Assembly: GCF_025244665.1 (NCBI RefSeq)
Contig: NZ_CP104205.1
Span: forward strand, 2,167,001-2,231,000
Length of the DNA stretch: 64,000 bases
Reading direction: 5' to 3'
From: Maribacter litopenaei
GTDB lineage: Bacteria; Bacteroidota; Bacteroidia; Flavobacteriales; Flavobacteriaceae
Shown here: positions 42,011 through 51,009 of the stretch, piece by piece
Layout: the number at the start of each line of letters is the position of its first letter
Numbering within the stretch: position 1 is the stretch's first letter
Notes under the pieces: generated by a model
What the model saw: only the letters and a program-made list of their open reading frames with translations
What the model was told of the DNA's origin: nothing
Databases searched by the model: none
Translations under genes and position numbers: made by a program

Positions 42011-43318
42011 ATGAGCTCACATCATCAAATACTTGTTATTGGTGGGGGAACAGCAGGCATCATGGTCGCTGCCCAACTAATAAAACAAAAGCATGCAAAG
42101 GACGTTGCGGTAATTGAACCTTCAGACACACATTATTACCAACCTGCATGGACTTTGGTGGGTGCTGGCACTTATGATTACGATAAAACCGCAAGGCCCA
42201 TGTCTTCTGTGATGCCAAAGGAGGCGACTTGGATTAAGGATAAGGCCACGGGGTTTGATCCCGAAAACAATATAGTACACACGGCCTCCAGTGGTGATAT
42301 ATCCTATGACTACTTGGTGGTGGTTCCTGGGCTGGCTTATGATTTTAGTCTGATTCCCGGACTTGGAGATGCGATGGACAAGGGAGTGGTTTGTAGTAAT
42401 TATACGGATCCAAAACATACTTGGGACGTCATCAAAAATTTCAAAGGGGGTACGGCCCTATTTACCCAACCTACAACACCTATAAAATGTGGTGGGGCAC
42501 CACAAAAAATAATGTATTTGGCCGAAAGCTATTTTAGGAAAAGTGGGGTCAGGGATAAAACCGATGTGGTCTTTGCTACTGGAGGCACCGTAATTTTCGG
42601 CGTGAAGGAAATTGCTCGAACCTTAATGAAAGTGGTGGATAGAAAAGATATCAACCTTCGCTTCTTCCATAAACTGGTGGCCGTGGATGGTGATAAAAAA
42701 ATAGCTTGGTATGAGTTGGGGAAAGATATTACGGCAGGTGGTTGTGTTGTCATGGCAGGGGAAGATGATGATCGGCATTTGGACGAATCTTTCCAATATA
42801 ACTATAAAGATGTAAAAGTAACGGTAGATGGTGACCGATATGGAATTCATTATGACATGCTCCATACAGCTCCACCCTCGGTAGCCCCAAAATTTGTAAA
42901 GGATTCCGTATTGGTAAACGATGCGGGTTGGTTGGACGTAGACCACAAAACAATGCAGCACAATAAGTACCCCAATATTTTTGGATTGGGCGATGTAGCA
43001 GCGTTACCTACAGCTAAAACCGGAGCGGCCATCCGTAAGCAGGTACCTATTGTAGTGGATAACATAGATAAACTTATTAAAACACAATCGATGGGCACAA
43101 AAGCCTATAACGGGTACTCTTCATGTCCCTTGGTAACCGATTATGGAAAGATGGTTTTGGCGGAGTTTGACTACAACAATAATTTTACGCCCGATCCAAA
43201 GTTAAAACAGATGCTCATTTCCGATTCTTCCAAAGAACATTGGAGATTGTGGATGCTCAAAAAATATGGACTTCCTTATTTATATTGGAACAAAATGATG
43301 CAAGGAAAGGATGTTTAA
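42011..43318 (+). CDS. sqr: Sulfide:quinone oxidoreductase, type II-like
   Basis: The 435-aa FAD-dependent disulfide reductase-fold protein has ILVIGGGTAGIMVAAQL at the N-terminus and NIFGLGDVAALPTAKTGAAIRKQ as the second FAD motif. Cys160 (TPIKCGGAPQK) and Cys372 (YSSCPLV) match the redox-active pair of mitochondrial-type SQRs; Cys128 is an additional one. It oxidises sulfide at the membrane, passes electrons to quinone and hands persulfide to a thiol acceptor. The frame is intact. It is monocistronic, between operator 7 and a terminator. Confidence 0.9.
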   Translation: MSSHHQILVIGGGTAGIMVAAQLIKQKHAKDVAVIEPSDTHYYQPAWTLVGAGTYDYDKTARPMSSVMPKEATWIKDKATGFDPENNIVHTASSGDISYDYLVVVPGLAYDFSLIPGLGDAMDKGVVCSNYTDPKHTWDVIKNFKGGTALFTQPTTPIKCGGAPQKIMYLAESYFRKSGVRDKTDVVFATGGTVIFGVKEIARTLMKVVDRKDINLRFFHKLVAVDGDKKIAWYELGKDITAGGCVVMAGEDDDRHLDESFQYNYKDVKVTVDGDRYGIHYDMLHTAPPSVAPKFVKDSVLVNDAGWLDVDHKTMQHNKYPNIFGLGDVAALPTAKTGAAIRKQVPIVVDNIDKLIKTQSMGTKAYNGYSSCPLVTDYGKMVLAEFDYNNNFTPDPKLKQMLISDSSKEHWRLWMLKKYGLPYLYWNKMMQGKDV

Positions 43319-43335
43319 TCAAAATCCCCTAATTT

Positions 43336-43369
43336 AAAAGGATGAAGCTTTAAGTTTCATCCTTTTTTT
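43336..43369 (+). terminator. Terminator after the SQR gene
   Basis: AAAAGGATGAA and TTCATCCTTTT, 11-bp stem, then a T-run. Confidence 0.9.
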
Positions 43370-43376
43370 GTGCCCT

Positions 43377-44716
43377 TTAAAAATTGTAGTTTAAAATAAA
43401 ATCTATGTGGAGCATATCCACTTTATTAAAGTAAAAATTAGGATTGTCCGGTATGTCCCCATTGCCTATTTTTCCGGTTACCAAAAGTTCACGGTTTTAA
43501 ATTGTTTAACCCCTTTATATTTAAAAAGAGATCCAAGTTAATGTGGGTATAATCCGGCATGGCATACTTATTATTTTCTGCGTCGGTGACAGCGGGTTTC
43601 CACTGTCTACCTACACTAAAGATAGTCCGCACATCCACTTTATCGTTTATAATGGGAAAAGCGTTCCCATAGGTCAACACCACCGCATGGTTGTCCGCGG
43701 AGCCTTCACTTCGTTCCCTTTTTTGAAAACTAAAAAGGTCTTCCCTACCCCATTCGCGGGGAGATATAAACTGACCGCCCGGAAGTATATGATCATATCC
43801 TAGGGAAAGTTTCGATTTTCCTTGTTGATAATTCAATTGTAATCCCAAAAGGTCCGAAGAGGCTTGTGCGAAATACCTGAATTCATCCAAAGCGTTGCCC
43901 CCATCCCCTATTCTATTCTGATGCAACCATTCCGCGTTCAATATCCACTTTTCACTGAGTTGTAAGCTGGGCTTAACATACACCGTATTGTAAATATTGT
44001 CCACATAATAATTCCAAAAATCCAATTGTAGTTTCTCGGTTAATTTAAAATTGGAATTAAACATGAGAATAAAGTCTGATGAAGTATTTCCTTCATAAAG
44101 ACTTGGTGCTCCGAGAAATAGACCTTCCAACAGGGTATGTGCCAATACTCTCGCCAATTGTATAAAATCTTCCTGTGGAACGGGGGGCTATTTCATTTAG
44201 TACCCCAAATTGAAACGTACCATTCGGGGAGGCTTTGTATTTGTACCAAAAACCTTGGACCAAGGTGGGTATCATTCTCCCATCTTGTGGATTTATCAAT
44301 GGGGTATTGATTTTTATCCTTCCTAGTGTAAATCGATGCTTTTTTAGTTGATACTCCAAATACAATTCCCCCAATAAAAAGACCGCATCATTTTCCAAAT
44401 CCAACCGGTCGAATTGCCCCTCCTCATAACGACTCAGTCTTCCAGTAGTTCCATCGGGAACGGTCAAATCCTGTAAACCCATATTGGTGGAATTGTACAA
44501 GGCAGAGCCCAACCTAAGATTATTTCCAAATTTCAACTCATATTTCAAGAATCCCCCTGTAGCTAAAGCCCTAAAATCCTTAAGGTCGCCTTTATTGACC
44601 GTATTCATGTAATAACTCCGCCATTGTCCGGATAGCGTTCCTTGTACCTGAGACTCGGTCGGATTTTGGGAATGCAACAAAAATGGCAAGAACAATAAAA
44701 GATATATTTTTTGCAT
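43377..44716 (-). CDS. Outer-membrane porin-like protein of the thiosulfate operon, frame broken twice
   Basis: A signal peptide (YLLLFLPFLLHSQ) is followed by a long beta-barrel with alternating aromatic strands (GGFLKYELKFGNNLRLGSALY; FTLGRIKINTP; LQLNYQQGKSKLSLGYD) and a terminal Phe (FILNYNF). Repaired length is 445 aa. An extra base lies at 44114 (CCG-A-GA on the plus strand) and at 43491. It resembles alginate-export/OprD-like porins. It follows the tsdA-like gene by 6 bases, so a role in anion passage for thiosulfate is a fair inference but untested. Confidence 0.75.
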
Positions 44717-44722
44717 GAACCC

Positions 44723-45766
44723 CTATTTGGACTTTTCAATATTATAGTGCTCCTTATAGTACTCCATTATCGGAAGGAAAGGACCATATTTGTGCTGTTC
44801 TTGAGAGAAATTGTCTACCCAAGGTCGTAGGAAGTGGACACAGGTTTTAGTTTCTTATCCGGATAATCTGTTTCTGTATGGCTCTTTACTGGACGATCAA
44901 AACTATTAATATATCCCGCCACATGATAGGCTTCCTCATCTGTAAGTTTTGGATTTTTATAGGTAGCCAATCCAAAGGGCATATTACTTTTAATGAATTC
45001 GGCAGAAGTAATAACTCGGTGCATCCCGGCACCATTGTTAAAACTATCGGGGCCCCATAGAGGTGGGTACAGATATCCATTTTCTACATCCGGCTTTTTA
45101 ATCCCTTGACCATCCGCTCCGTGACAGACCATACATTCCTTATCATAGACCAATTTTCCTATTGCCAAATCAACCTTTACTTCGGTATTTTTATTTTTGG
45201 ATATCCTTTGTACTCGTTCTCCTTTTCTTTTGGCAATCCCTCACCCAACCACTCCATGTAGGCTACAATGGCCAAAATCTCATCTGAATCTTTGGGTAAT
45301 TTTTTACCGTTCATGCTGCGTTCCATACATCCATTAATGCGGTCCTGTAAATCGCCAACAGCATTTGCCCTTCCTCCAAATTGGGGAAATCGATTCGCCA
45401 CCCCAACCCAGGATCCGGAACCTGCCTGTGTTCCAAATTGTAAATGGCAGTTAGTGCAGGATAGGTTATTGCCAGCATATCTTTTGTTCACATCTTTAGC
45501 CTGGGATCCATTTCACCCGGGGTTTGGGAAACCAACAAAAAACCTGACTTAACATTGGGAGCCATACTGCCATCTTCAAAAGCAGCCAATACATCTCCGG
45601 GTTGCCACTCTTCGGGATTCTCTTCAACCAATTGAACTTCTTCTAGGCTTGTTAGGCTTGGGCGATATGTTAACAGGGCAATAAAAAGCGCGGTAATCAA
45701 CGAAAGGGCAATGACAAATAGCCAAAAAAGACGTCTTACCAAATATCCAAAATGCTCCATATCCAA
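44723..45766 (-). CDS. tsdA: TsdA-like diheme thiosulfate dehydrogenase / cytochrome c, frame broken three times
   Basis: An N-terminal membrane anchor (LFWLFVIALSLITALFIALL) leads to a first cytochrome domain KRYAGNNLSCTNCHLQFGTQAGSGSW and GCMERSMNGKKLPKDSDEI, which matches the TsdA N-terminal domain. A second domain has ECMVCHGADGQG. Repaired length is 348 aa. Missing bases lie near 45495 (AAAG run), 45183 (CCGGAAG) and 44825 (ACGGACC). TsdA enzymes interconvert thiosulfate and tetrathionate and pass electrons to cytochromes. It leads an operon with the porin from operator 8. Confidence 0.82.
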
Positions 45767-45790
45767 GTTTACAAACTTTTAAAAGACCAA

Positions 45791-45864
45791 CGAAATTAGT
45801 GTTTAGGCCTAGACAAGACAGTAACAATTGTTACAAATAAACCCAAAATGAAACGATATTTTCG
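45791..45864. promoter_or_regulatory. Sulfur-regulon operator 8 with divergent promoters
   Basis: Symmetric GTAAC-AATT-GTTAC at 45821-45834. Minus-strand -7 box TAATTTCG (45791-45798) for the tsdA-porin operon and plus-strand TATTTTCG (45857-45864) for the DsrE gene, each 33 bp from the dyad centre. Confidence 0.85.
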
Positions 45865-45960
45865 TAAACTTACTGACAATATTATGAGTTGTGGGCCAAA
45901 CCAAAAATGCTCCGCTCAATTTAAATCAGTCTAAACATAAAAACATTAGAAATGTACTAT

Positions 45961-46488
45961 ATGAAATCAAGAATTAGCCTAGTTATCACCCTATTATGTA
46001 TCAGCCTCTCTATGGCTCAAGAGTGGGAGACACCGATTATAAAGGGATATGGTAAAATAAAAAATTTCAAGGACGTGGCCGTACAGCCCGATGCTTCAAT
46101 AGAGTACAAATTGGTATTTGACATCACCAGCGATTCTGAAATGGACGGCGTGAACAAGGGGCTATGGAAAATTGCGCGCGTTATCAATATGTTGGGGTCT
46201 GCAGATATCCCTTCGGATAAAGTCCATATTGTAGCTGCCATACATGGGGCGGCTACCTTTGCGACATTGAACGATACCAAACATCAGGTAAAGTACGATA
46301 AAGTGAATCCCAATACAGAATTATTGGGCCTTTTAAAAAACTATGGGGTAGAACTCTTTGTTTGCGCACAGGCTACGGCGGCACGAAACATTACTGCCGA
46401 AGACCTCAACCCAAATACTGAATTGGCCCTTTCTGCCATGACCGTTTTGGCGAATTACCAACTACAAGGTTATGCCTTAATGCCCTAG
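45961..46488 (+). CDS. Secreted DsrE-family protein
   Basis: The start MKSRISLVITLLC at 45961 opens a signal peptide ending SMAQ (two ATGs upstream are less suitable). The 175-aa protein carries the DsrE/DsrF-like fold: LVFDITSDSEMDGVNKGLWKIARVIN, VHIVAAIHGAATFATL, and Cys in LFVCAQATAARNI. DsrE relatives carry sulfane sulfur on such a Cys. A periplasmic location suggests transfer between TsdA or SQR products in the envelope (inference). The methyltransferase gene follows 7 bases later. Confidence 0.83.
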   Translation: MKSRISLVITLLCISLSMAQEWETPIIKGYGKIKNFKDVAVQPDASIEYKLVFDITSDSEMDGVNKGLWKIARVINMLGSADIPSDKVHIVAAIHGAATFATLNDTKHQVKYDKVNPNTELLGLLKNYGVELFVCAQATAARNITAEDLNPNTELALSAMTVLANYQLQGYALMP

Positions 46489-46495
46489 TTTTTCA

Positions 46496-47093
46496 ATGCA
46501 GGATTTTTGGAACCAAAGATATTCCGAGGAAACGTTTGCCTATGGCACCGAGCCAAATGAGTTCTTCAAACAGCAGCTAGAACTTTTAAAACCCGGAAGT
46601 ATTTTACTTCCTGCCGAAGGTGAAGGTAGAAACGCCCTGTATGCCTTACAAAAAGGTTGGAAAGTACACTGTTTTGATTATAGTGAATCCGGCAAACAAA
46701 AGGCCCTCGAATTAATTCGACCTTTTGGTTTTGAATTGGATTACCAAGTATGTGATGTTCTTGAATATAGAGCGGAAAAGCAATTTGATGTCCTTGGGTT
46801 TAGTTATGTACATTTTCCAAAGGAAATACGCCCAAAAGCACATGAATACCTGCTTTCATTTTTAAAACCTGGAGGTACGATTATTTTTGAGGCCTTTTCA
46901 AAATCACAATTAGGAAAATCCTCTCGGTGGTCCAAAAAATTTGGAGATGCTCTTTTCCGTAGATGAAATAAGAAGTGAATTTCAAGGAATCCAATTTGGT
47001 TATTTGGAGGAATTGACAATTCAATTAAATGAAGGGCAATACCATATGGGTGAGGCTTCTGTAATTCGGTTTACAGGTAAAAAAGGGGGCTAA
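46496..47093 (+). CDS. Class I SAM-dependent methyltransferase, TehB/thiopurine-type, frame broken
   Basis: Starts MQDFWNQRYSEETFAYGTEPNEFF, typical of TehB-like methyltransferases. The SAM motif is ILLPAEGEGRNALYAL, followed by VHCFDYSE and LLSFLKPGGTIIFEAF. Repaired length is 198 aa; an extra T lies at 46924 (TC-T-CGGTGG). It might detoxify sulfur or chalcogen compounds by methylation given its place after the DsrE gene, but no substrate evidence is visible. The stop codon is inside the terminator stem. Confidence 0.82.
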
Positions 47094-47113
47094 AGAATTA
47101 GCCCCTTTTTTAT
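47080..47113. terminator. Bidirectional terminator overlapping the methyltransferase stop
   Basis: AAAAAAGGGGGCTAA and TTAGCCCCTTTTTT pair with a short loop; the convergent TonB receptor gene ends 25 bases away. Confidence 0.85.
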
Positions 47114-47137
47114 TATTCATTTTATTAGAAAACAGTA

Positions 47138-49435
47138 CTAGAATTTATACTGCAAAAAAGCAGAGAAATTCCTTCCCGGATCGTTGATACGTGTATTCGT
47201 AAAACCAGCTTGATTATTAAAGGCAAAGTTCAAGTGGTTATTATATGTGGCATCGAATACGTTTAAAACCGCCACACCCAAGGAAACGTTTCTAACCGGT
47301 ATTATACCTAGTCTAACATCCAATACTTCATATCCTGGAGTAACCTGTTCTCCAAAAGAAGGTGCAATATCATCCTGCTTCGAGGTTATTGTGTAATTCG
47401 CATTTGCCCAAAATTTCTCCGTTTCATAGCCTAACTTCAACCGTGTAGTCAAAGGAGGAACTAACGGTAGGGATTCGCTCAAATCCTTGTTTTTGGCATA
47501 TACATAGGCTAATTCCGTTGTGAAATTTAAGTGATTCCAAAAATCAAAACCTGCCATGACTTCAAAACCGGTCTTATAGGCCTCATCCAGATTTCTAAAA
47601 ACTTTAGGGTTTACAGGTTCATTACCGGGCATATATTTTCGGGTCAAGGATTCGTCAATAATCGGAACAATATAATTTTCATACAAGGAATAATAAAAGG
47701 AAGTACTATAGTTAAAAGCGTCTGAAGTTTCTTCAGAGAGAGGCAGCCTCCCTTTGAACCCGACTTCAAACTGATTGTTTACCTCGGCCTCCAAATTGGG
47801 GTTTCCTATATATTCATAAGGATCTTGTCCAACCGTAAAATGGTTGATAACCCGCTCTATCATATTTGCGGAGCGCACGCCCCTACCATAGGCAACCTCC
47901 ATAATAAATTCCGTTGAAGGGACATATTTTATTGAGGTAGTGGCACTTATGTTATGTTCGGTACGCTTTTCCAAATCAGGGTATAAAGCTGCAAAGTCGT
48001 CCGCTGGGTCTTTGATTTCAGAGGTTATGTTATCATACCGAATACCGGCCGTCCAAATGGTATGGGAAGACAAAGGGTATTTGGTTTCTGCAAAAATACC
48101 CAAATCATATATGTAGGAATCCTGCCATACCTTGTCCACAAATTCCATGGGTGTAGGCAAAGGTCCCATCATATTCCTTTTTACCAAACGGGTTCGAGCC
48201 CCATCACGAGCAATATTTAATATATCTAAACCTGTGTACAAGGAAAGCTTGTCATTCGGCACGAGTTTAAATTCCAATTTACCTCCTGCCGTAGTGGCAT
48301 CAATTTCAGAAATTGCTTCCGTCATCATAAAAGAAGGTCTATTGGTATTTGACATGATATGATCCACATAACTATAGTAGGCTTTTGCCGTTATATCCTT
48401 AACCAACCCAACTAGCCCGGTCAACTTGTAATCCAAGGAAAGTATACTACTGTTATCCTCATCCGTGTCCATGGGGAGCCCGGCATGTAAAACGTCCCTT
48501 CCATACGATTGTCTCCAATTGGCCTGCAACCGCTGGTTATCGCTAAAATTATATCCTGCTTTAACACCATATTCCAAGCTTCTGAAAGAAGATGGAATTT
48601 CCGTTCCATCGCCATCCTCATAATTTCCAAAATCCCGATATCCTATTGTTCCGCCAACATCGTATTTTGCAGTGGCCTGCTGAATTTGAGCAGTGGTTAC
48701 CATGGATTCACCATTGGTTTCGTACCCTGCACCAATACTACCACTTAGCCCATAGTCTTGGGATGAAGGTTTTTGAGTCACCATATTAATCACACCGCCA
48801 AAAGTAGCACCGTAACGCACCGTATATGGTCCTTTGATGATTTCAATCTTTTCTATTTCTTCCGGATTTACATGCGTGGTAATAGGATCCATTCTATTGG
48901 GGCATGCATGCATCACCTTGGTTCCCCCATCAAACTGAACATTTAATTGTTCGTACTGAGACGCCCTAAAACTAGGGTCGATCGCATAATTTCCTCGTTT
49001 TATCAAGGAGAATCCATTAACATCCGAAAAAAGATCCGCCACATTCCGTGGCTGAACAATCTTTTTTGCATAATCATTGGTTTCCATGACGTGGACGGGA
49101 TCGTCCTTGCTATGACCCGTAACCAAAACGCCCTGTATTTGAATGGGAGCCTCGTTTAAATAAATTATCAAGACTTGATCAGAGGGAAGAACTTGAATTT
49201 CTTTAGTCTCGTGCCCTACGAAAGAAACAATGATTTCCTGTCCGTTTTCATTGATAAGGATTTCAAATTTACCGTTTAGGTCTGTATGGGCAGTTGTTCC
49301 TCCAGTAGTCCGAATATGGGCTCCCGCAAGTACTTCTTTAGTATTCTCGGACAGAATTTGTCCTTTAAAATTTTGTGCATTGATTAGATTGACCAAGAGC
49401 AATGCCCCTAGTAATCCAAGATATTTTAGATTCAT
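47138..49435 (-). CDS. TonB-dependent receptor, NosA/OprC-like (copper)
   Basis: The 765-aa outer-membrane receptor has a signal peptide (LLVNLINAQ), a carboxypeptidase-regulatory-like domain (residues 23-100) and a plug domain with VMHACPNRMDP (175-184) then IEKIEIIKGPYTVRYGATFGGVINMVT. It ends with a typical barrel terminus (FSAFLQYKF). The MxxCPxRMDP segment resembles the Cu-binding loop of NosA/OprC copper receptors, which suggests copper as cargo (inference from motif). The frame is intact. Co-transcribed with the small CNGKC protein just upstream. Confidence 0.85.
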   Translation of the reverse strand: MNLKYLGLLGALLLVNLINAQNFKGQILSENTKEVLAGAHIRTTGGTTAHTDLNGKFEILINENGQEIIVSFVGHETKEIQVLPSDQVLIIYLNEAPIQIQGVLVTGHSKDDPVHVMETNDYAKKIVQPRNVADLFSDVNGFSLIKRGNYAIDPSFRASQYEQLNVQFDGGTKVMHACPNRMDPITTHVNPEEIEKIEIIKGPYTVRYGATFGGVINMVTQKPSSQDYGLSGSIGAGYETNGESMVTTAQIQQATAKYDVGGTIGYRDFGNYEDGDGTEIPSSFRSLEYGVKAGYNFSDNQRLQANWRQSYGRDVLHAGLPMDTDEDNSSILSLDYKLTGLVGLVKDITAKAYYSYVDHIMSNTNRPSFMMTEAISEIDATTAGGKLEFKLVPNDKLSLYTGLDILNIARDGARTRLVKRNMMGPLPTPMEFVDKVWQDSYIYDLGIFAETKYPLSSHTIWTAGIRYDNITSEIKDPADDFAALYPDLEKRTEHNISATTSIKYVPSTEFIMEVAYGRGVRSANMIERVINHFTVGQDPYEYIGNPNLEAEVNNQFEVGFKGRLPLSEETSDAFNYSTSFYYSLYENYIVPIIDESLTRKYMPGNEPVNPKVFRNLDEAYKTGFEVMAGFDFWNHLNFTTELAYVYAKNKDLSESLPLVPPLTTRLKLGYETEKFWANANYTITSKQDDIAPSFGEQVTPGYEVLDVRLGIIPVRNVSLGVAVLNVFDATYNNHLNFAFNNQAGFTNTRINDPGRNFSAFLQYKF

Positions 49436-49437
49436 TT

Positions 49438-49896
49438 TTAATCTTTAAATATTATACATAAGATGTGTCCGGGAAATGACCACTCATCCCGGAAAATTGA
49501 AATTGGAAAAAAGAATCCTAGTATCTCGGGAGGTATTATTGTGACTGGCACAAAACGAAAATTGTATAAGTTTATTTGCTTTGCATAAACCCTTTTCAAA
49601 ACCGAAAAAACTTTAAAATCAAGCGCGGATAAAGTTTCTAAAAATAGGATTGTTTCCGTTTTTAGCCAGTCTAAGTTGAAAGGCTTTCTTTCCTCCTGCT
49701 TTTTTTTAGCCAACATTTTAGAAAGGGCGCACTTGCCATTACATTGTAACTCCGGCCTTTCTTTGTTCTCACAAAATCGCTCTACGAAGTCTTCGGTGAA
49801 CAGTGCATAATACCCCAAAGTGCCCGCTATTTTAAGGCTTCCGGCTATGGTTATGACCAGGAACAAAATTGTTATGGCTAAGGTATTCACTTTCAC
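49438..49896 (-). CDS. Small membrane-anchored protein with CNGKC motif, partner of the TonB receptor
   Basis: The 152-aa protein has an N-terminal membrane segment (LAITILFLVITIAGSLKIAGTL), then FCENKERPELQCNGKCALSKMLAKKKQEE with three Cys, and a hydrophobic C-terminal region. Such proteins accompany TonB receptors in flavobacteria; the CxxKC motif could bind metal. It begins the two-gene operon: the receptor starts 2 bases after its stop. Expression is likely from the GTGAC-type promoter just upstream. Confidence 0.65.
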   Translation of the reverse strand: MKVNTLAITILFLVITIAGSLKIAGTLGYYALFTEDFVERFCENKERPELQCNGKCALSKMLAKKKQEERKPFNLDWLKTETILFLETLSALDFKVFSVLKRVYAKQINLYNFRFVPVTIIPPEILGFFFPISIFRDEWSFPGHILCIIFKD

Positions 49897-49900
49897 GTGG

Positions 49901-49944
49901 CGAATTTATAAAAGAACCAAAACTCTAAAAGTGACATAAGTCAC
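49901..49944 (-). promoter_or_regulatory. Variant Crp/Fnr-type operator and promoter of the copper-receptor operon
   Basis: Symmetric dyad GTGAC-ATAA-GTCAC at 49931-49944 and minus-strand -7 box TAAATTCG at 49901-49908, 33 bp centre to centre. Same geometry as the sulfur operators but a different half-site, so another Crp/Fnr paralogue is implied. No second such regulator gene lies in this window. Confidence 0.7.
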
Positions 49945-50092
49945 ATTCCTTCATGTTCTTGGGAAAAAACATTTCAACCAATTGAAATTCAATTTTATAC
50001 ATACTAGAGTAGAGTCACTAAAATTTACATTTTACACTAAAGCATTTATTCTAAAGACTTATAACCTAAAAAAATGTTAAAAAGATACCTAT

Positions 50093-50136
50093 GTAACCTA
50101 GGTTACTACACGACTTTATATGATAGTGTAAATTTA
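50093..50136 (+). promoter_or_regulatory. Sulfur-regulon operator 9 and promoter of the peroxiredoxin gene
   Basis: Fully palindromic GTAAC-CTAG-GTTAC at 50093-50106; -7 box TAAATTTA at 50129-50136; spacing 33 bp. Confidence 0.83.
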
Positions 50137-50170
50137 TCAAAAATTAAAAATTCAATAAACAATATCTATT

Positions 50171-50836
50171 ATGAATACTGAAAGTAACACTTCCGAAACA
50201 ACGAATGTAATGCCAAGAATTGGAGATCAAGCACCTGATTTTACAGCAGTAACAACAAAAGGTAAAATAAAATTTTCTGATTTTGCAAAAGACAAATGGG
50301 TCGTAATGTTCTCCCATCCAGCGGATTTTACACCCGTTTGTACGACGGAAATGAGTGGTTTTGCAACCGGAAAATCCGAATTCGATGCACTCAATACAGA
50401 GCTAATGGGGTTAAGTATTGATAGCATTCATGCACACTTGGGTTGGGTACAAAACGTACGGGAAAATACAGGTGTATATTTTGATTTTCCGATTATTGCC
50501 GATCTGGATATGAAAGTATCTAAACTTTATGGCATGCTGCAACCTAATGAAAGTGAAACAGCCGCCGTACGTGCCGTATTTTTCATTGACCCCAGTAAAA
50601 AAATACGTTTGATTATGTACTACCCACTAAACGTAGGTAGAAATATGGACGAAATTTTAAGGGCGTTGGAAGCCCTTCAAACTTCCGACAAACACAAAGT
50701 TGCCATGCCATTGGATTGGAAAAAAGGTGACAAAGTGATTGTGAGTCCACCAAAAACATTGGATGAGTTAAATGAACGGATTAAGGACGAATCACTAGAA
50801 AAAGTGGATTGGTATTTAGCCAAGAAAAGTATTTAA
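50171..50836 (+). CDS. Peroxiredoxin, 1-Cys (Prx6) type
   Basis: The 221-aa cytoplasmic protein has the peroxidatic Cys57 in HPADFTPVCTTEM and no clear resolving Cys later. The Prx6 C-terminal region is present (YYPLNVGRNMDEILRALEALQ; PLDWKKGDKVIVSPP). It reduces peroxides, and family members can also act on other thiol oxidants. Its own sulfur operator suggests a role against oxidative or persulfide stress during sulfide oxidation (inference). Intact frame, with a strong terminator. Confidence 0.93.
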   Translation: MNTESNTSETTNVMPRIGDQAPDFTAVTTKGKIKFSDFAKDKWVVMFSHPADFTPVCTTEMSGFATGKSEFDALNTELMGLSIDSIHAHLGWVQNVRENTGVYFDFPIIADLDMKVSKLYGMLQPNESETAAVRAVFFIDPSKKIRLIMYYPLNVGRNMDEILRALEALQTSDKHKVAMPLDWKKGDKVIVSPPKTLDELNERIKDESLEKVDWYLAKKSI

Positions 50837-50848
50837 TCAAGAGTCATC

Positions 50849-50884
50849 ATCGGTCTATTCCCTTAGAATAGACCGATTTTTTTA
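50849..50884 (+). terminator. Terminator after the peroxiredoxin gene
   Basis: ATCGGTCTATTC and GAATAGACCGAT, 12-bp stem, followed by T7. Confidence 0.92.
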
Positions 50885-50949
50885 TCATTTAGGACTATTG
50901 GCCAAACCATCATAAGGAAGTATATGATATTTGTTAAAATTTAGGAATT

Positions 50950-50993
50950 GTAACCCATATTACTCAATAAAAAGTACCCCAATCGTAATTTTG
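50950..50993 (+). promoter_or_regulatory. Sulfur-regulon operator 10 and promoter of cydAB
   Basis: GTAAC-CCAT-ATTAC at 50950-50963 (one mismatch in the right half); -7 box TAATTTTG at 50986-50993; spacing 33 bp. Confidence 0.75.
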
Positions 50994-51009
50994 TAATAAA
51001 CCGAATACT

